64,000 bases of DNA, taken from positions 1,240,001 to 1,304,000 of the forward strand of contig FJUW01000001.1 of the NCBI GenBank assembly GCA_900074885.1, read 5' to 3'. The notes below the pieces were generated by a model, which did not search any database, had not been told where the DNA came from, and was given only the letters and a program-made list of their open reading frames with translations. Of the stretch, positions 34,123 through 47,352 are shown one piece after another. The DNA is from Rhynchosporium graminicola (lineage: Eukaryota > Ascomycota > Leotiomycetes > Helotiales > Ploettnerulaceae). A program made the position numbers and the translations under genes. Each line of letters begins with the position of its first letter. Position 1 is the stretch's first letter.

Positions 34123-35168
34123 TGTGACCTAACTTCGATAGCATTGTCAGGCGATTGCGGCACTGTCTGTCGTGGGGACGTTGGAATCGTTGGGCTACTT
34201 TGCACCATCACATCAATAAATGGGTCCCAACCACAGGATTCGAGAGAATGAAAGATCCAGCACCAAAGGCTTTGTCGAGATTATACACATCGCACATCGC
34301 AGAAGCTCACTCAAGCAGCTGACTCAAAGTTCATTGTTACCCCTGGAAACTGTCAGGCTCCTTCACACCCCACATCACATCGACGTGTGGAGTCGCCGCT
34401 GGTGCGGTAAGTAGGGCTTCTACACAGATCGAAAATCATCGTTGTATGTAAAACATCCCTGCGAGTGCCGATGACGAGTCGTCCAGCTCCAAGGAGCCAT
34501 ATAATGCGTCAATTGTGCCGCCTTTTGACAATCTTGTTGCAATGTTTTGGCCAGCGAGTCGCTTCGATGAGGACCCCGTGTTACACCCACACTTTTGTTC
34601 CACTTGCCTGCATGCTGGGTATGCTCTATGGTTCAATCTCCACGAGGCGTGCAGCAGAGGCGCGGGAGTCTCCTTCCCATTGCATGAAATAACGACACTC
34701 ACGATCCTACACCCTAGACTGTAAGAACTCTTCGCTCAGCATACCGGCTCCATAGACATTCACTTCCCGCAAATTTTCGTCAAGCTGCAGCAGCCAAGTA
34801 CCCGGGCATGATTCCGATGCACCAAATACAAACGCGGGTCGGGCATCCTTTGCTTTCATTCATGTGTTGTTGCACATCCTAGGTGCAGATTTGCTAAGAC
34901 GAGTGGAGGGATAAACATGTTCCCCAGATGTCCACATCAGGACTGCGACCAATCAAGCGTAGTCAATATCACTGCTGCCATGTGCTTACAGCGAGTAGCA
35001 TGTACCGGGGCTATTGAGGGTCGAGGACATGGTACCTATCTGTCACAATCCTTTTCTTACTTGACACTCTCTTTCTCTTTGTTGGTTTTCTGCATCACAC
35101 CAATTCGGCTATTATTGGTATAAAAATCTCAACTGTTGCTCTACTGTCCGTAAACTTCCATTGCCAAG
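34123..35168. promoter_or_regulatory. Intergenic region upstream of the monooxygenase, with TATA box
   Basis: A TATA element, GGTATAAAAATC, at about 35118-35129 lies about 40 bp before the monooxygenase ATG at 35169. Pyrimidine-rich sequence precedes it (about 35055-35090). Earlier, plus-strand 34455-34724 reads as a protein-like frame (with FDNLVAMFWPASRFDEDP and HFCSTCLHAGYALWFNLHE) that lacks a clear start and splice partners. It may be an exon remnant of an unrecognised gene. Confidence 0.35.
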
Positions 35169-36941
35169 ATGGAATCCGAGGGAGAGCCTCTGCGTGTTCT
35201 TATCATTGGAGCCGGTAGGTCTCCTCGACCGGATTCGCTTGTACAAATGCTCAAAAATTCTAGGATCTGCCGGTCTGCTCTTTGCTCAAGTCTTGAAGCA
35301 GGTACGATCCCAGGTTGCAGTATATCGCTGTAAATAAATATAAAATTGACAAGAGACACAGGCTGGAATCACATGTACTGCATTTGAACAAGACAAAAGT
35401 CTGCTCCATCGTCCCCGTGACTGGAACTTTGGAATCTACTGGGCTCAATCTCGACTCGACGAATGCCTCACAGATGACCTTAAAGCATTAATCTCCAGTG
35501 TTCAGACAGATCCAAGCTATGTGGCCAACGAGGAAAGTGTAATGCCAGTCCATAATGGCGAGACCGGAGTGTTAATGAAGAATCTGCCAGCGCCGTGGAG
35601 CTTACGGTTGAAGCGAAAGAACTTAATTGAGTTACTGGGCAAAGATGTCGACGTCAGGGTCAGTTTGTCAATACACCTCCAACCTCCGTTCCCGAGCATC
35701 AAAACTGAGGTAAGCTGACATTATCACGAACTAGTGGGGGAAATGTATCACTTCTATCACCGCCACACCTGATTTCGTAACGGCTACATTCACAGATGGA
35801 ACAAGCGAGACAGGGAATCTCCTGATCGGCTGCGAAGGTGCTCACTCGTTGACACGCGACTTCCTACTTGGTTCTAAGGAAGCAGAGCTTTTACTTTCGC
35901 CGTGCGTCGCGAGTGTGATCATCACGAAGATTAGTCGACAAGCAAGTACCGATCTCAGGGCAGTACACCCTAGATACACGATTACGTTCCATCCTAACGG
36001 AACATTTACATGGATGAGCAGTGTGTCTTCCTTTCCACTCGTTCCCATTACCCTCTTTCGCTTTCCCCCACAAGGTACAATAACTTCCATGGTCCGCTCA
36101 AGCTAACAACACCCACAGTCCACGACTGCTCCTCTTCCGATCCGGCCGAATGGACATGGATGCTGATGCAGACATGGCGTTCCGACGAAGAAACCGGTCT
36201 CCATGGTGACAACATCCTTCCCGCCATGTACGAGCGCGGTAAAACGTTCGGATATCCTTTCAATGAAGTCTTCGCTACTATACCTCCCGGTACGCCTGTA
36301 TGGCATAACAGACTCAGATACTGGCCCACGAAGCCGTGGGACTCGAGGGGCGGATTGGTGACGCTCGCGGGTGATGCGGCGCATCCCATGACATTTCGTA
36401 TGTATTCCATTTCGGCTACCTTGCTGTTGTCATCCTGTCAACTCCTGCGTAGAACCAAAGTCCGAATAATTGCTTCCGATTTCCTCTCTCCCTTTTGCAA
36501 TATCTGGACTCTCACAATTAAACGCACCCCTCATACCCAATAGATCGGGGTCAAGGTCTCAACAACGCCATTACCGACGCAGCTGATTTCCTGGTGCACT
36601 TGCGCGATATGTCTTCACATACACCCTCCGAACTCGCAGCGGCCGTTCAGAGGTACGAGACAGAGCTTTGGCCGAGAGGCAATGAAGCTGTACTGGCTAG
36701 TCACGAGAATACGAATGCTGTGCATGATGTACGTTTCCCCTTGATCTACTCTGCCTCACTCTTAATCATTGATGTGACGGAGCTATATGGTTTGTGGATG
36801 TGAATACATGACTCCGACTAACTATAAAAATAGTGGAAAACAATGATGCAAAGCCCCCTCTTCACATCCGGGCTTGCGAAGAAAGGAGATCTAGAGCAGA
36901 GGGGTAGCGTTGATGATGATGTTGTTCATGAGATGGAATAG
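35169..36941 (+). CDS. FAD-dependent monooxygenase (PHBH/UbiH-type), 412 aa
   Basis: Seven exons: 35169-35214, 35264-35301, 35362-35658, 35735-36020, 36119-36397, 36544-36728 and 36834-36941. All introns (49-146 bp) are GT-AG and phase-consistent, giving 412 residues. The N-terminus has VLIIGAGSAG (the GxGxxG loop at residues 14-19 that holds the FAD ADP) with Glu37 at the end of the second strand. RDWNFGIYW follows, then a middle segment, GNLLIGCEGAHSLTRDFLLG (the DG-like region), and GDAAHPM at 307-313, the second FAD contact. HRGQGLNNAITDA comes next. Such enzymes hydroxylate aromatic or polyketide substrates using NAD(P)H and O2. There is no membrane anchor. It sits head to head with the dead LaeA-like methyltransferase, so it may be the survivor of a small metabolite pair. 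Confidence 0.9.
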
Positions 36942-38221
36942 AATTGTAAGTTGAACAGATTTTTGAGGCGTCCTTCAACGACCGGCGTATTCAATGAGCA
37001 CAAATGAATTCAGGCTTGTGACCACACATACCTTGCGAGGTTGTTTGAGAAAAAGAAGTCGAGCTATGGTAAACGATTAGATTATCATTGATAAGCTAAA
37101 AGTCCTTCTGCTCCTGTTTCGATTATTCTCCAACCCTTCTATAGGGTATCGAAAATTCATAGTCACAACTCACCACGACGCTACAGACCAAACCTAACAA
37201 TCCGTAATAACGGCCAGTAGAAAATCGTTCTTTCCATTAGCTCGTACTGAGGATTGTATATGAGAGAGTGTAGGGTCAGGATAAGAGGAAAACTGCCAAT
37301 CGTGTTGGGATCAATCAATTCCACACAAGATTCCCTCTGCACAATGTAGAGAGAGTACCTTGCAGGCAAGCGCAGCAGCAAAGGAATGATCAGGTGATAG
37401 TCCTCTGACGATTCATATTACTTACTTACCGTATAGGTCAGAGGGAATCACCAAGGCACGGATCTCTACGATTTCCTTGGTCGGAATATTCTTAGGCGGG
37501 GAATGGTTCTAGAGCTAGGAATAGTTTGAAAGGCTAAGAACGAACGGTCCTGGAACGGTGCTGAATGGCAGATATAGGGTAGGTATCAACTTCTTCAATT
37601 CCGCCCCTTCACCAGTACTAGGTTTCACTTCGAGTATACTCTTGCTAAATCGATCGAACATCAACTCCCTTGAAGTACTATGTTAAAGTTGATAGGCTAA
37701 CGTCGATACTGAAGTTAAGGGTATAGCTGGGTAATTCTCTACTTCAAGTACTGGAGTAGGAAGACACGAGAAATTCCCTTGCCTACCAAAACCGACATTT
37801 TAACCTAATTTCCGTGCCCTAGTGATTCGCTCTGATGACTCTGAGGAGGACTATTTATATATATCCTTTGACCGTCCTTTGCCCGTCCCTTTGGCCATTC
37901 TGTTGTGCTATTCAAATTGACCTGCCTCCCTGCCCTGCCCCTTGCCTCTAAGGTAGTCAGATTTACTGGTCAGATAGATTTACCAGATAACCGAGTAATT
38001 CCCAAGCCAAAGCCTGACTGACCACGATCTCTTCCCCTCGTCTGATGGATGGAGTCGAGGATCGAACAAAGATCCGAGTCCTGGCCCTGCCTGACATTCC
38101 AATGCCGTCATCAGCCACCGGTCTGACTGACTGACTACACACACCCACACCCACACAGCTCAGCCACACGACACAATGCCCCAAACCAAGGCACAGATAG
38201 CCAGCAGCCATCTCAAAGCAG

Positions 38222-38256
38222 GGCCAGCCCAGCCCAGCCCAGCCCAGCCCAGCCCT
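38222..38256. repeat. (CCCAG)n pentanucleotide repeat
   Basis: Six or more tandem CCCAG units on the plus strand; the minus strand is a run of GGG triplets spaced by two bases, a possible G-quadruplex. Confidence 0.85.
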
Positions 38257-38360
38257 GTCGGTCAACGTGACAAGTTCGGTCGACCCGTCCAATGGAAACT
38301 CTGTACAACTACTCATCAGTACAAGCAAGCCACACGAGACCCCTGACGCGTGACGTCAGC

Positions 38361-38376
38361 CCCCCCCCCCCCCNCC
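38361..38376. repeat. Poly-C run with an undetermined base
   Basis: Thirteen C, then N at 38374, then CC. The run length is uncertain in the assembly. Confidence 0.85.
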
Positions 38377-38715
38377 ACCTGTCATGACGGGGAACCAGCT
38401 CGCTCATCTTTGCCGTTTGCGGCTAGCTCGCAATGTGAAATCGAACCCTGAAATCCTTAATTTACACACACATCTATCGGACATCACGACATCACGACCT
38501 CCACTCTCTGACACTTTTCACTCCCCTCCACCAGTCAGGAAAGAGAGTTACAGTATTATAATAAGCGAGGACAAAAGAGATCCATGTTTGGCTGGACTCT
38601 CGCAGAATTTGGCAGGAATGTAAAGGTTGCGCTGGCAGAGAGTCTGGCTCGGCTGTTCAAGATGCGTGTGGAGTCGAGTCGGGAATATTCCCTCCCTCCC
38701 TCCCTCCCGTTCGGG

Positions 38716-38747
38716 ATGGATGGATGGATGGATGGATGGATGGATGT
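38716..38747. repeat. (ATGG)n tetranucleotide repeat
   Basis: Seven tandem ATGG units, preceded at about 38690-38707 by a (CCCT)n tract. Confidence 0.85.
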
Positions 38748-39136
38748 GGCAGAAGTGACGACGACGCATTGGGGATGGATAGGCCGGCCGTGGCGCAAAG
38801 TGTCACAATACTTACTTTCCGGTGTCACTGACATTCCACAGGTGTTCCTTGCTTGGTGGCTTGTAGACAGACAGGGAAACCCAATATAAGTATCTGACGA
38901 GGAGGGATGGTCTGTCTAGCCGGCCAGCTTCTTGCTTCTGGCGGAGCGAACGTGATCGTGAACGTGAACGTGAACTCCAGGTTTGCATCCCGCCACTTGA
39001 CAACCTTTCACCTGTCTACCTCATTCGAGGTGCTCCATCCATTCCTCGCCCACTATCTATCCTCCCTCCCTCTACAGCTACAGCATCAACAAACAAACAT
39101 CTCGACAAGAAAACCAAACACAAACAATCCCACACA

Positions 39137-39978
39137 ATGGCAAAAACAGGTATCCTCCACCACTTTGGAACCTTCCTCCTCCTCGCCGCCGCCGTGCTAT
39201 TGGTCATCACAACTATCGCGGCGCCAATCGTCAACAGTATCCCGATCCTGAAGGTGAATCTCGCCAATGGATCTGATGTATCCTTCGGTACTTTTGGGTA
39301 CTGCATTTTGAACGTCGATGAAGATTCGTACGTCGCCTTTTACCTTATACCCCCCTCTTCCCTGCAGACACAAACAACTACAAATTACTCTACCCATTGG
39401 CTAACATAATTCGTCTGAATAGAAGAGATTACTGCACAGGCCGTCACATCGGCTACAACCCCGCAAACGTGATGAAGCGAATCGAAAGGACAGACTTTGG
39501 CTCCGCCTCAGAAAACACATCCGAAGGCCTCACGCGCGTCATGGTTCTCCACCCCGTTGCCTGCGCCCTCTCATTCATCGCCTTCCTCCTCGCCGTCGGG
39601 TCTGGCTTCATCGGCTCGCTCTTCGCCTCCATCGTCTCATTCCTCGCCTTCGTCGTCACGATCGTCGTTATGGCCTGTGACTTCACCCTCTTTGGCATCA
39701 TCAAGAACCACGTCAATGATAACGACGATGACAAGAGTGGCAGTTCCGCACATTTCTCGACCGGCATGTGGACGTGTTTGGCCGCTATGGTGGCACTGTT
39801 CTTTGGCACATTCTTGGTGCTGTTCACGTGTTGTGCGGCGAGGAGGGAGAAGAAAAGGGGCTCGCCTGTGACACATCATGAGAAGGGATACATTGGCAAC
39901 GGCACCACTACGAGAACGACCAAGAGACATTTCTGGCAGAGAAAACAGAAGGCTACCACTGCTCATGTGGCGTACTAG
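39137..39978 (+). CDS. SUR7/PalI (Rim9)-family four-helix membrane protein
   Basis: Two exons, 39137-39327 and 39423-39978, with a 95-bp intron (GTACGT donor, CTAAC branch site, ATAG acceptor); 248 aa. Helix 1 is at about 8-32 (HHFGTFLLLAAAVLLVITTI). The extracellular loop has the family's G-Y-C signature (FGTFGYCILNVDEDSRDYC), its two cysteines spaced as in PalI proteins. Helices 2 and 3 are at about 107-125 and 130-155, helix 4 at about 169-192 (MWTCLAAMVALFFGTFLVLF), and a basic cytoplasmic tail ends the protein. PalI/Rim9 helps place the ambient-pH sensor PalH/Rim21 at the plasma membrane; SUR7 members organise eisosomes. At 248 aa it lacks the long tail of true PalI, so a SUR7/PalI-domain protein is the safer name. 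Confidence 0.85.
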
Positions 39979-42949
39979 ATTCTCACAGGATCCATCTCAG
40001 GCTTGTGGCGGGACGTCGTTGACGATGACGAGAGATGAGAGGACATGATGGGAATGTAAAGACGACGGACATTTTCTGCTTTGTGTGTTTGCACTTTCGA
40101 GCGAGCGAGCGAGCGTTTGCGCGAGATACCACGAGCCGCAGTCGGTTCATACCACCTGCGAACCTAATAGTCATGTTCATGTATAATGATACCACACCAA
40201 TAAAGCAATGCACCATCCAATCAAGTGCCCATTCTTTTTCAACAAAGGTGAACCTGACTTTGCGACTTTTGACTACGGCAACAAATTTAAAAGTCGTGCG
40301 ATGATGAAGGGTGTTATCCGCCTTGATCCTCCAGGTCAATCGAGGAATTGCTGATTTTAACTGTAGTAAAGGATGTGTTGATGTCAGGAAGTGATCGCCG
40401 GAAATCGCCTCGAGCATCGCAAATTCCGGGTCACCTAGCTCAAGTAACACTCTCAGGGGAGAATGTTTTTTTTTTTCTAAATGCCGGAAGCGGATTCGCT
40501 TGGCTAACTCGCGCGTCGATATCAGTACCGAAGAAAAGGTCAGCTCTATCTATCCCAGCGAGGAAGCTACACCCAAATAGCGCGCTTAATCGTACTAGCT
40601 ACGATCAGCCTCACAGCACAACCGAGGGGACAACTAACCGAGAAAATCATAATAGCAGTAGTGATTGGCTTCTTGGATGTGAGTCGCGCGCTTGCAATTT
40701 TGATTCGATCATTACCTATCTTGTATACGGAAGAATGTATATATCCTGTTTTTTTTTTTCTTCTTCTGAATCTATTCGGTACCCGGATACATGAACTGCT
40801 TAAAGAGATCTCTTTTTTGCCTCTGTAAATTCTCTTAGATCTCGATCCTTGCTATATCCTCCCGGGTAGAACCGTAGAAGCAATCTCCACACGGCGCCAG
40901 GAAGAACACGCCCGTGTGACACATCGCCACTAATTCTGTACCAAGGTCGGTTTTCTAATCCCTCTCTATCTCCCTAGCGTTTTTTCATGATTCTCGAACG
41001 TCGGTCAAGTATTTTGTCAAAGCTACCAAGGGCTTTGGGATCTTTGCATCCACTGAAATTTGATGCGACAAAGGTGTTTTGCGATATCAAGTTCAGAAGT
41101 GGTGGATTTCACCGAATGGCATTTGGCGGCTTGAAAAGTCCAGGCAGGGAGACATTGTAGGGCGTGTAACGTGAAGCCCTGTCGGGGAAGCTGGCATAGC
41201 TGATATAGCAGATAAATAAGTACTCGATCGATAAGTCAATCAAGTCGTCTTTGTGTCCCTAATGATGGTCAGCCTTAACAGTCGAGTCAGTAGTCACCTT
41301 CTGTCGCGCTCTTGCCTACAAGTATAAGCGAGAGACGCAACCGAAAGGGAACAGAGCGTCTTTCCCCAACTTTACCTCTCTTGACATCTTGAACGTAACT
41401 CAGATCAAGCTGATCCAAGATATGCAATCTCCTCAACAATCGCGAATCGTGTTTCCGAGGTCGTCTATAAGGTGTCCGATAATTTACGGATCATGCTAAG
41501 CATTCTCTGTTATCTATAGAAGGATTTATTTATCAAGTACGACATATTCTATGAAGGAGTGTGTCGATGCGCTGAACCCCCCCCCTCCCCCCCCCCGCCC
41601 CAATTTTAGCTATCATCCATCGCCCCGCGAATTCTACACGTTTTAAGGCTGCCGAAAAATGAAACGGTTGGTAATATCGTGATTGAATGGCGGCCTTGGA
41701 TTAATATGGAATAGTACGGAAGTCTCTTTGCCCTGCCTGCTGCTCTGCAGCGGGACGCCTTGAAAAAGATCCGATAACTGGCATTGAATGACACAATTTG
41801 CAATTCAGGTGCCAGAAAGCAGAAAGGCATGACTGACCGCTTGAAAGCCTGCTATATTCCGATTCAACATCCGATTCAACTACCATCACCTCACTCATTC
41901 CCGACTTTTTGTGATTGCACAAAAAGGTATGGTGCAGGAGTCTCGGCTATGCCTGCAACTCTTATAGCAGGAAGCCGTGAGCGCGATTAAATTCGTTAGG
42001 ATGAAATGAATCTGTACGCTTCCTCGGGTGCCTGCCTACCTTGTAAAACCATGTTCCGACTCTTTCTGATCGTTGGCCAAATTTGCTCCGAAACTGGGCT
42101 CGGCTTCTTCTGCCACGCATACTGTTTCGTTGCGAAGAATTCCGGATTCGTGTAGATGTTTCACCTATTGTAGAGCATCTGCACCCACATGATGGACTCA
42201 TAATTTACGTGTCGGATTTTGTTTAGCTGTATTATTTCGATGACTACCCGCACGTGCAGCTTGTTTAGCCAGCACACAGTAATGATCAGTACTACTACAA
42301 GTGCTTGCAACTAATTCAGCTCCTATCGTTTATTTCGGATAGGTGCCTACCTACCTATAGTGATATGAATCTACCTGTATCCAACCTCTCCGCGCGACTG
42401 GGAAGCTGCCGATTTTCGTCAAGCGAAAACACCTACCTTGTTTCCTAGAAGTATTTCTTCCCTCGATTATACACCTTGTAATTTCTGTTAAGATATGGTA
42501 GATGAGTAAAGAAGCATCCCTGATCCTCTCTGACGGGTTTGGAAGTCTTGGAAATGAAAATATGGGTGAGATTCGCTGTTAGTACTGCGGTTTGCAGGCC
42601 TGCTGCTGATCGGCAGCTTCCCATCCGGATCCGGATGGAGAGCCAACCTAGGTACCTAGACCTGGGTATGTAATGGTGCTAAAGCAATTAGCCGAGACTA
42701 GCACAGTTCATTAAGCACTGCACCGAATCAGCTAGCTGGAACTGGCGCCTAATTTATTGGCCTTGCAAGAAGGCGGCTAAGTACTTGGCACAGCTGATAT
42801 TGCCCTATTCTAATAGAATCGATTATCTCGTCATGAGGCTACAAGACACACACACACCTAAAGTCAACCCTATCTCAGGCATAAGACGCTCAGGCATGCC
42901 TCTTTATCTTAATAAATTCAGCGAGGTTATGCCCCCCTAATACCTATTT
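39979..42949. other. Intergenic region leading to the AT-rich block
   Basis: No gene recognised in 3 kb. A (CGAG)n run lies at about 40099-40114, a T-run at about 40750-40760 and an impure poly-C tract at 41578-41601. TACCTACCTA-type repeats occur at about 42346-42356. The composition becomes AT-rich after about 42,900. Confidence 0.5.
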
Positions 42950-44699
42950 TCGTATCTTAGAGTACTAGCTTATACGCGATCAAAATATTTGATAGGGTAG
43001 TTAATAATTAATTTTAGAGTAGCCTGATAAGAATGCTCTTTTCGAATTATTCTTAGGCTATAGTTTCGCTATTATAAAAGTACTAGAACTACTCCCGTTC
43101 TACTTTCGGACGATTTCACTAAGTCTATTGCTACGCGAGAAAAAGCGGCATGCGTGGCTCTCGGTGTGGTATGTGTGTATGCCTTGTGGCCTCATGAGGA
43201 AATAATCGATTCCATTCTAATTGACCACATCAATTTAGTGACACTCGATGTTTTCCATATCATTATCCTGTAGATTTTTCGTAACATTACAATGAGAACC
43301 AAGTGAATTTATACACAATTTGACGACTTGGAAATTCGAATACCGCGCAGTGAGCCACTTGATATCCGAGCTAGCCACTTGTGATATCACTGGACCTCCA
43401 GTAGCTAGTTGCGCACAGACCTCTACTTCCATAGCTTTCTTCTGAGGTTTCCAAACCTTCTCTATAATATAACTACGCTTTTCGAGAGCTTCTATTCCTA
43501 TACCTTTTCTAGTGACTACCGCAGGGAGAGATCAAGCTATATCTCTATCTACTAGTAATTCTTTCGTGCTTCAATTTCTTCTCCAGAAGAAACTACCGAG
43601 TATAGTAATAGTACTAACGGCGCCTACTACCCTATAGCGCCCACGGTATTAAGATCGCCTCAAATTTTCGGTCAGAGGCCCTCAGCGAACCCCAGATATC
43701 GACGGAATATCTATAAAGAATCCTATAATATCAGAAGGCCTTAGATTATAAGGATATATACTCTCCTAGCTATATATGGCTATTTATACTAAGTACCCCT
43801 ATATATTTCAAGATTCTTCTAAGCCTTAGAATTAGTAGAAAGAAGCACTTAGATTTACTACCTATAGCTTCTCTGAGGATAATAACCCTATACTCTAGCA
43901 TAGAAGTTATACTCTAAGTAAATATTATCTCGAAACCCTATATCCTAGCTCTTCCCTTCGAGAGCCTCGAGTGACCTAAACCGGCCCTGCTATCTCCCTT
44001 TCGAGCCCACCTCGAAATAAGAATATTACTACTAACCTGGCTTCGAGCTAGCTATAGATAATATTAATACTGAAAGCTGAATAATATAACTATAACTAGC
44101 TATAATTAATATAATATATTAATAATACTTAATATACTAGTAGTAAAGAATCTAACGATATTAACTATTCTTTCTAAGAGTTAATAAATAATATACTTAT
44201 ATAGTCGCCTAAGATAGAACCTGACTATTAAATCTAAAGCCATAGACTTAGTAAATTCTTATACTATCTTATAGCTCGTATATATAATCCTATATAAAGA
44301 ATTAAAGAGATTAACTCGAGAGTTCTCCAAATTTCAGATTTTCGAGAACCTGAATATCAAGGAGCCTACTTACTTTATCCTGGCTCGAGTAATCTCGAAG
44401 TAAGCTCTACTTTACCTCGTAACTTCTATATAGTCTCACTCGAGCTAATCTAGTATTATATTAGCAGCTAAGATAAACTCCACTTATTAACTTTCTAGCT
44501 AGAAGATATTATAACCCTTAAGATATAGTAGCTATAACATATCGGGGGAATTACTAATTATATAGTTATATATATTAGAGTCTCTAGAATCTGCACTAAG
44601 TTTCTAAACTTTCGTATCGATTAAATATTTAATAGGAATAAGCTCTATATCTAATACTTATTATTATAAGCTAAAAAATATCTAAGAGAGTATAACTTC

Positions 44700-47352
44700 T
44701 TAAGAATTATCTGCTCTATTAATACTAAAGAAGCTACTAAGTATAGCTTAAACCTAAAACTTCTAATAATCAGTATAGATAATAAAGCTAATATAGCTAC
44801 TATATTAAGATAATACGATTATAAAGAAAAGAGGAGAAATACTAGAAGTAGCTAAAATACTAACTCCTCTATAAGCCTTTAAGGTTTATATCTTTAATTA
44901 GAGCTATATAATATATAATTAAACTTAGCTTAAAGAAATAATAAAGTAGCTAAAAGAAAGAATTCAGTAGAAATTAAACTCTAGGATAGATATTAAAGCT
45001 ACTCGAGAGAAAGTCAAGAAGAGTAGGAAAAGCAAAATATTTAGAATATCTAGAATAAAGATACCCCGATTTAAGAGAGCTAAGGACTTCTGCGGTAATA
45101 GAGATATACTAATAGTATAATAGCTAGACTATCTAGACTATAACTTTAAAATAGAAAGTCTAATACTACTAGCTTTAACTTACCTTAGAGTAATTACTAT
45201 ATTACTTAGTAGAGATACTTTAAAGCGTTTCTAATCAGATATTAGAATAAAAGAGATTATATAAAACAGAATATATATAAGCGAAGAAGAGAAGTAAGAA
45301 GTTATCGAGTAGCTTAAGACCTAGTATCTAAACGATAAACTGCCTTTAGAGGAGATAGATATTATAGCTAAGATATTAAATCTTATTCAGGGAGAATATA
45401 AAAATCTCATCCCTTATTACTATTATACTACTACCCTCCTTAAGCGTATAGGAGTTACTAATATTAAGAAGAGTCTAGGAGAACTTTTACTACCTAAGAA
45501 GACCTCTAATAAGTATATCCTTACCTCTCTTACCTAGGCTTTTATCCGTAGAATCAAAGATAAAAAGCTAAGAATCTATACTTTAAATAATAATATTCTA
45601 CGCGTTCTATACTTATAGAGAATATATAAGGTACTTTATCTATCTTAATAGTTAATTAAAGCGTAAGAGAAAGTAGAAGAAGAGGTAGAGAAGAGAAAGT
45701 ACTTTAATAGATTAGAAGAGTATATCGCGTAAGCTATAGGAATACCTATATATATTATATTAGCTACTTATACCCAGAACACGCTCACCTATCAGGTATA
45801 GACTAATACTAGTGCTTCGAGTTAGTAAAATAATTCTTCAGGCCTACCTCAGAATCCTTCGAGCTCCTATTAATCTCGGCAGAATTCTTCGAGTGCCCTA
45901 CCTACTTATCTACCCTAATTACAGCCGGTTCTATAGCTTACCGCCCCTCTAACCTTAAACATTTAAGCTCCGTAGATAGCTAAAAGTAGAACTAGGTACT
46001 AACCTTAGTAGTACTAGCTACCTTACTGTCGAAATAACTTCAATATAGGCGATAGATAGTAGTTATATCCCAGAAACAGAATATAAACTAATATTAATAC
46101 TTCTACTAATATTCCTCCTTTATAACTAGCGTAAGAAAGCCTAAGCTTATATATTAATAAGACCCTAGTATATAACTCCAAGAGGGATAGTATCTTCTAT
46201 ATTAGCTATAGATATTATAGCTACCTTAAGTCAGCTTATCTAAATATTATATTACCCTTTTAGGAGCGTATATACCTGAAATAAATTATATTCCTAGAAA
46301 CTACTACTTAAGTATTATATACTTAGCTATAAAAAGACTTTTATAGTATCGAAGGACCTAGAGCTATAGATAATAGGGTTCCTTTTAGCACCTCTAAATC
46401 ATTATCGATAATATCTGTAATATTATCTTCTAGCTTAGATAGAGCTAGTATACTAAGCTCAGTAGAAATAACCTTATTTAGTTAATTTATCTAAGCTAGA
46501 TCTACTAAGTTAAGTAATAAGGTAGGAAAGATAAAAGCTATAATTATACTTTTAGATAACTTATAGTACTAAGCGGAATCTATAGAGATATTAGGAAATA
46601 AGGCAGAAAGAGAGAAGGAAGATAAAGGTATTTATATCAGAGTAATATATAGGACCCGGCATAAGAAGTATATAAGGATTAATATTCCTAAGGATTAAGA
46701 TATAGCTAAGGAACTAGAGGTAGTTACTTAAGGATCTAGACTAAGGTCTACGATAAAAGAAGATAAGAAGAAAGGGAGATAATTAAGAGAGATAGTTAAG
46801 TATAAAGGATTAAAGCTAATTAACTTCAAGGACTTAGCTACTAGAATCAATATTACTATAAATCTTCTAGAATTATTTCAGATATCACTAGAGATATTAA
46901 AGTAATTTCGTAAGCTATTAATATATCGCAACTAGAAGAAGATAAGTCTAAAGTCTTTAACTTATAAAAATAATCCTACTGTGATACCTAGCACTAGATC
47001 TATATAAGCCTTATCTATAGCTATAACTAGAAATCTCAAGCTCATATAAGTTACGCTACGAGTTCACCCGGCTGATAAAGCTTAGAAAGTTCCTAGGAAG
47101 ATAAAAGTAATTGAAAAGAGTAAGACTACTATTATAGAATTAAAAGTCGGAATATATTCTATAGACTAAGGTTCTGACCTAGTTATTATATCTCCTGCCT
47201 TATAGTAATATTTAAGGTTAAAAACGATTCTACTAGCTTCTTATAAGTATACTAGAGTTAGCTATAGTATAGTAAACAGGATATAATATTAGCTTACTAA
47301 GTTTATCGTCTTTAATTTTAGAGTTAAAAATATATAATATAAAGTCTATACG
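44700..47352 (+). mobile_element. Host Ty3/gypsy element, 5' part (gag to protease), RIP-degraded
   Basis: Plus-strand remnants of a retrotransposon gag run through about 44900-46990 (for example KGLKLINFKDLATRINITIN and LLELFQISLEILK). A protease-like segment follows at about 47150-47220 (IDxGSDLVIISPAL). The frame then runs to 47352, where the inner element is inserted, and resumes without shift at 54149. The 5' LTR and true left end were not identified, so the start given is approximate. Confidence 0.65.

Larger units (their letters stand above)
36942..39136. other. Intergenic region rich in simple repeats
   Basis: No gene recognised in 2.2 kb. It contains a (CCCAG)n tract at about 38222-38256, a C-run with one ambiguous base (38361-38376, N at 38374), (CCCT)n at about 38690-38707 and (ATGG)n at about 38716-38747. 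The last 100 bases before 39137 are pyrimidine- and AC-rich, typical of a fungal leader. Confidence 0.6.

Noticed and set aside
39497..39871. Long alternative frames, both strands, over the PalI-like gene
   Set aside because: They are shadows of the coding exon; only the annotated frame has the helix pattern and spliced GYC loop.
39983..40450. 155-aa minus-strand frame after the PalI-like gene
   Set aside because: No family character, mixed composition, and it covers the likely 3' untranslated region; treated as chance.
43441..44700. Possible 5' LTR of the host gypsy element
   Set aside because: I could not find a matching direct repeat near 58,000-58,900, so no LTR was called.
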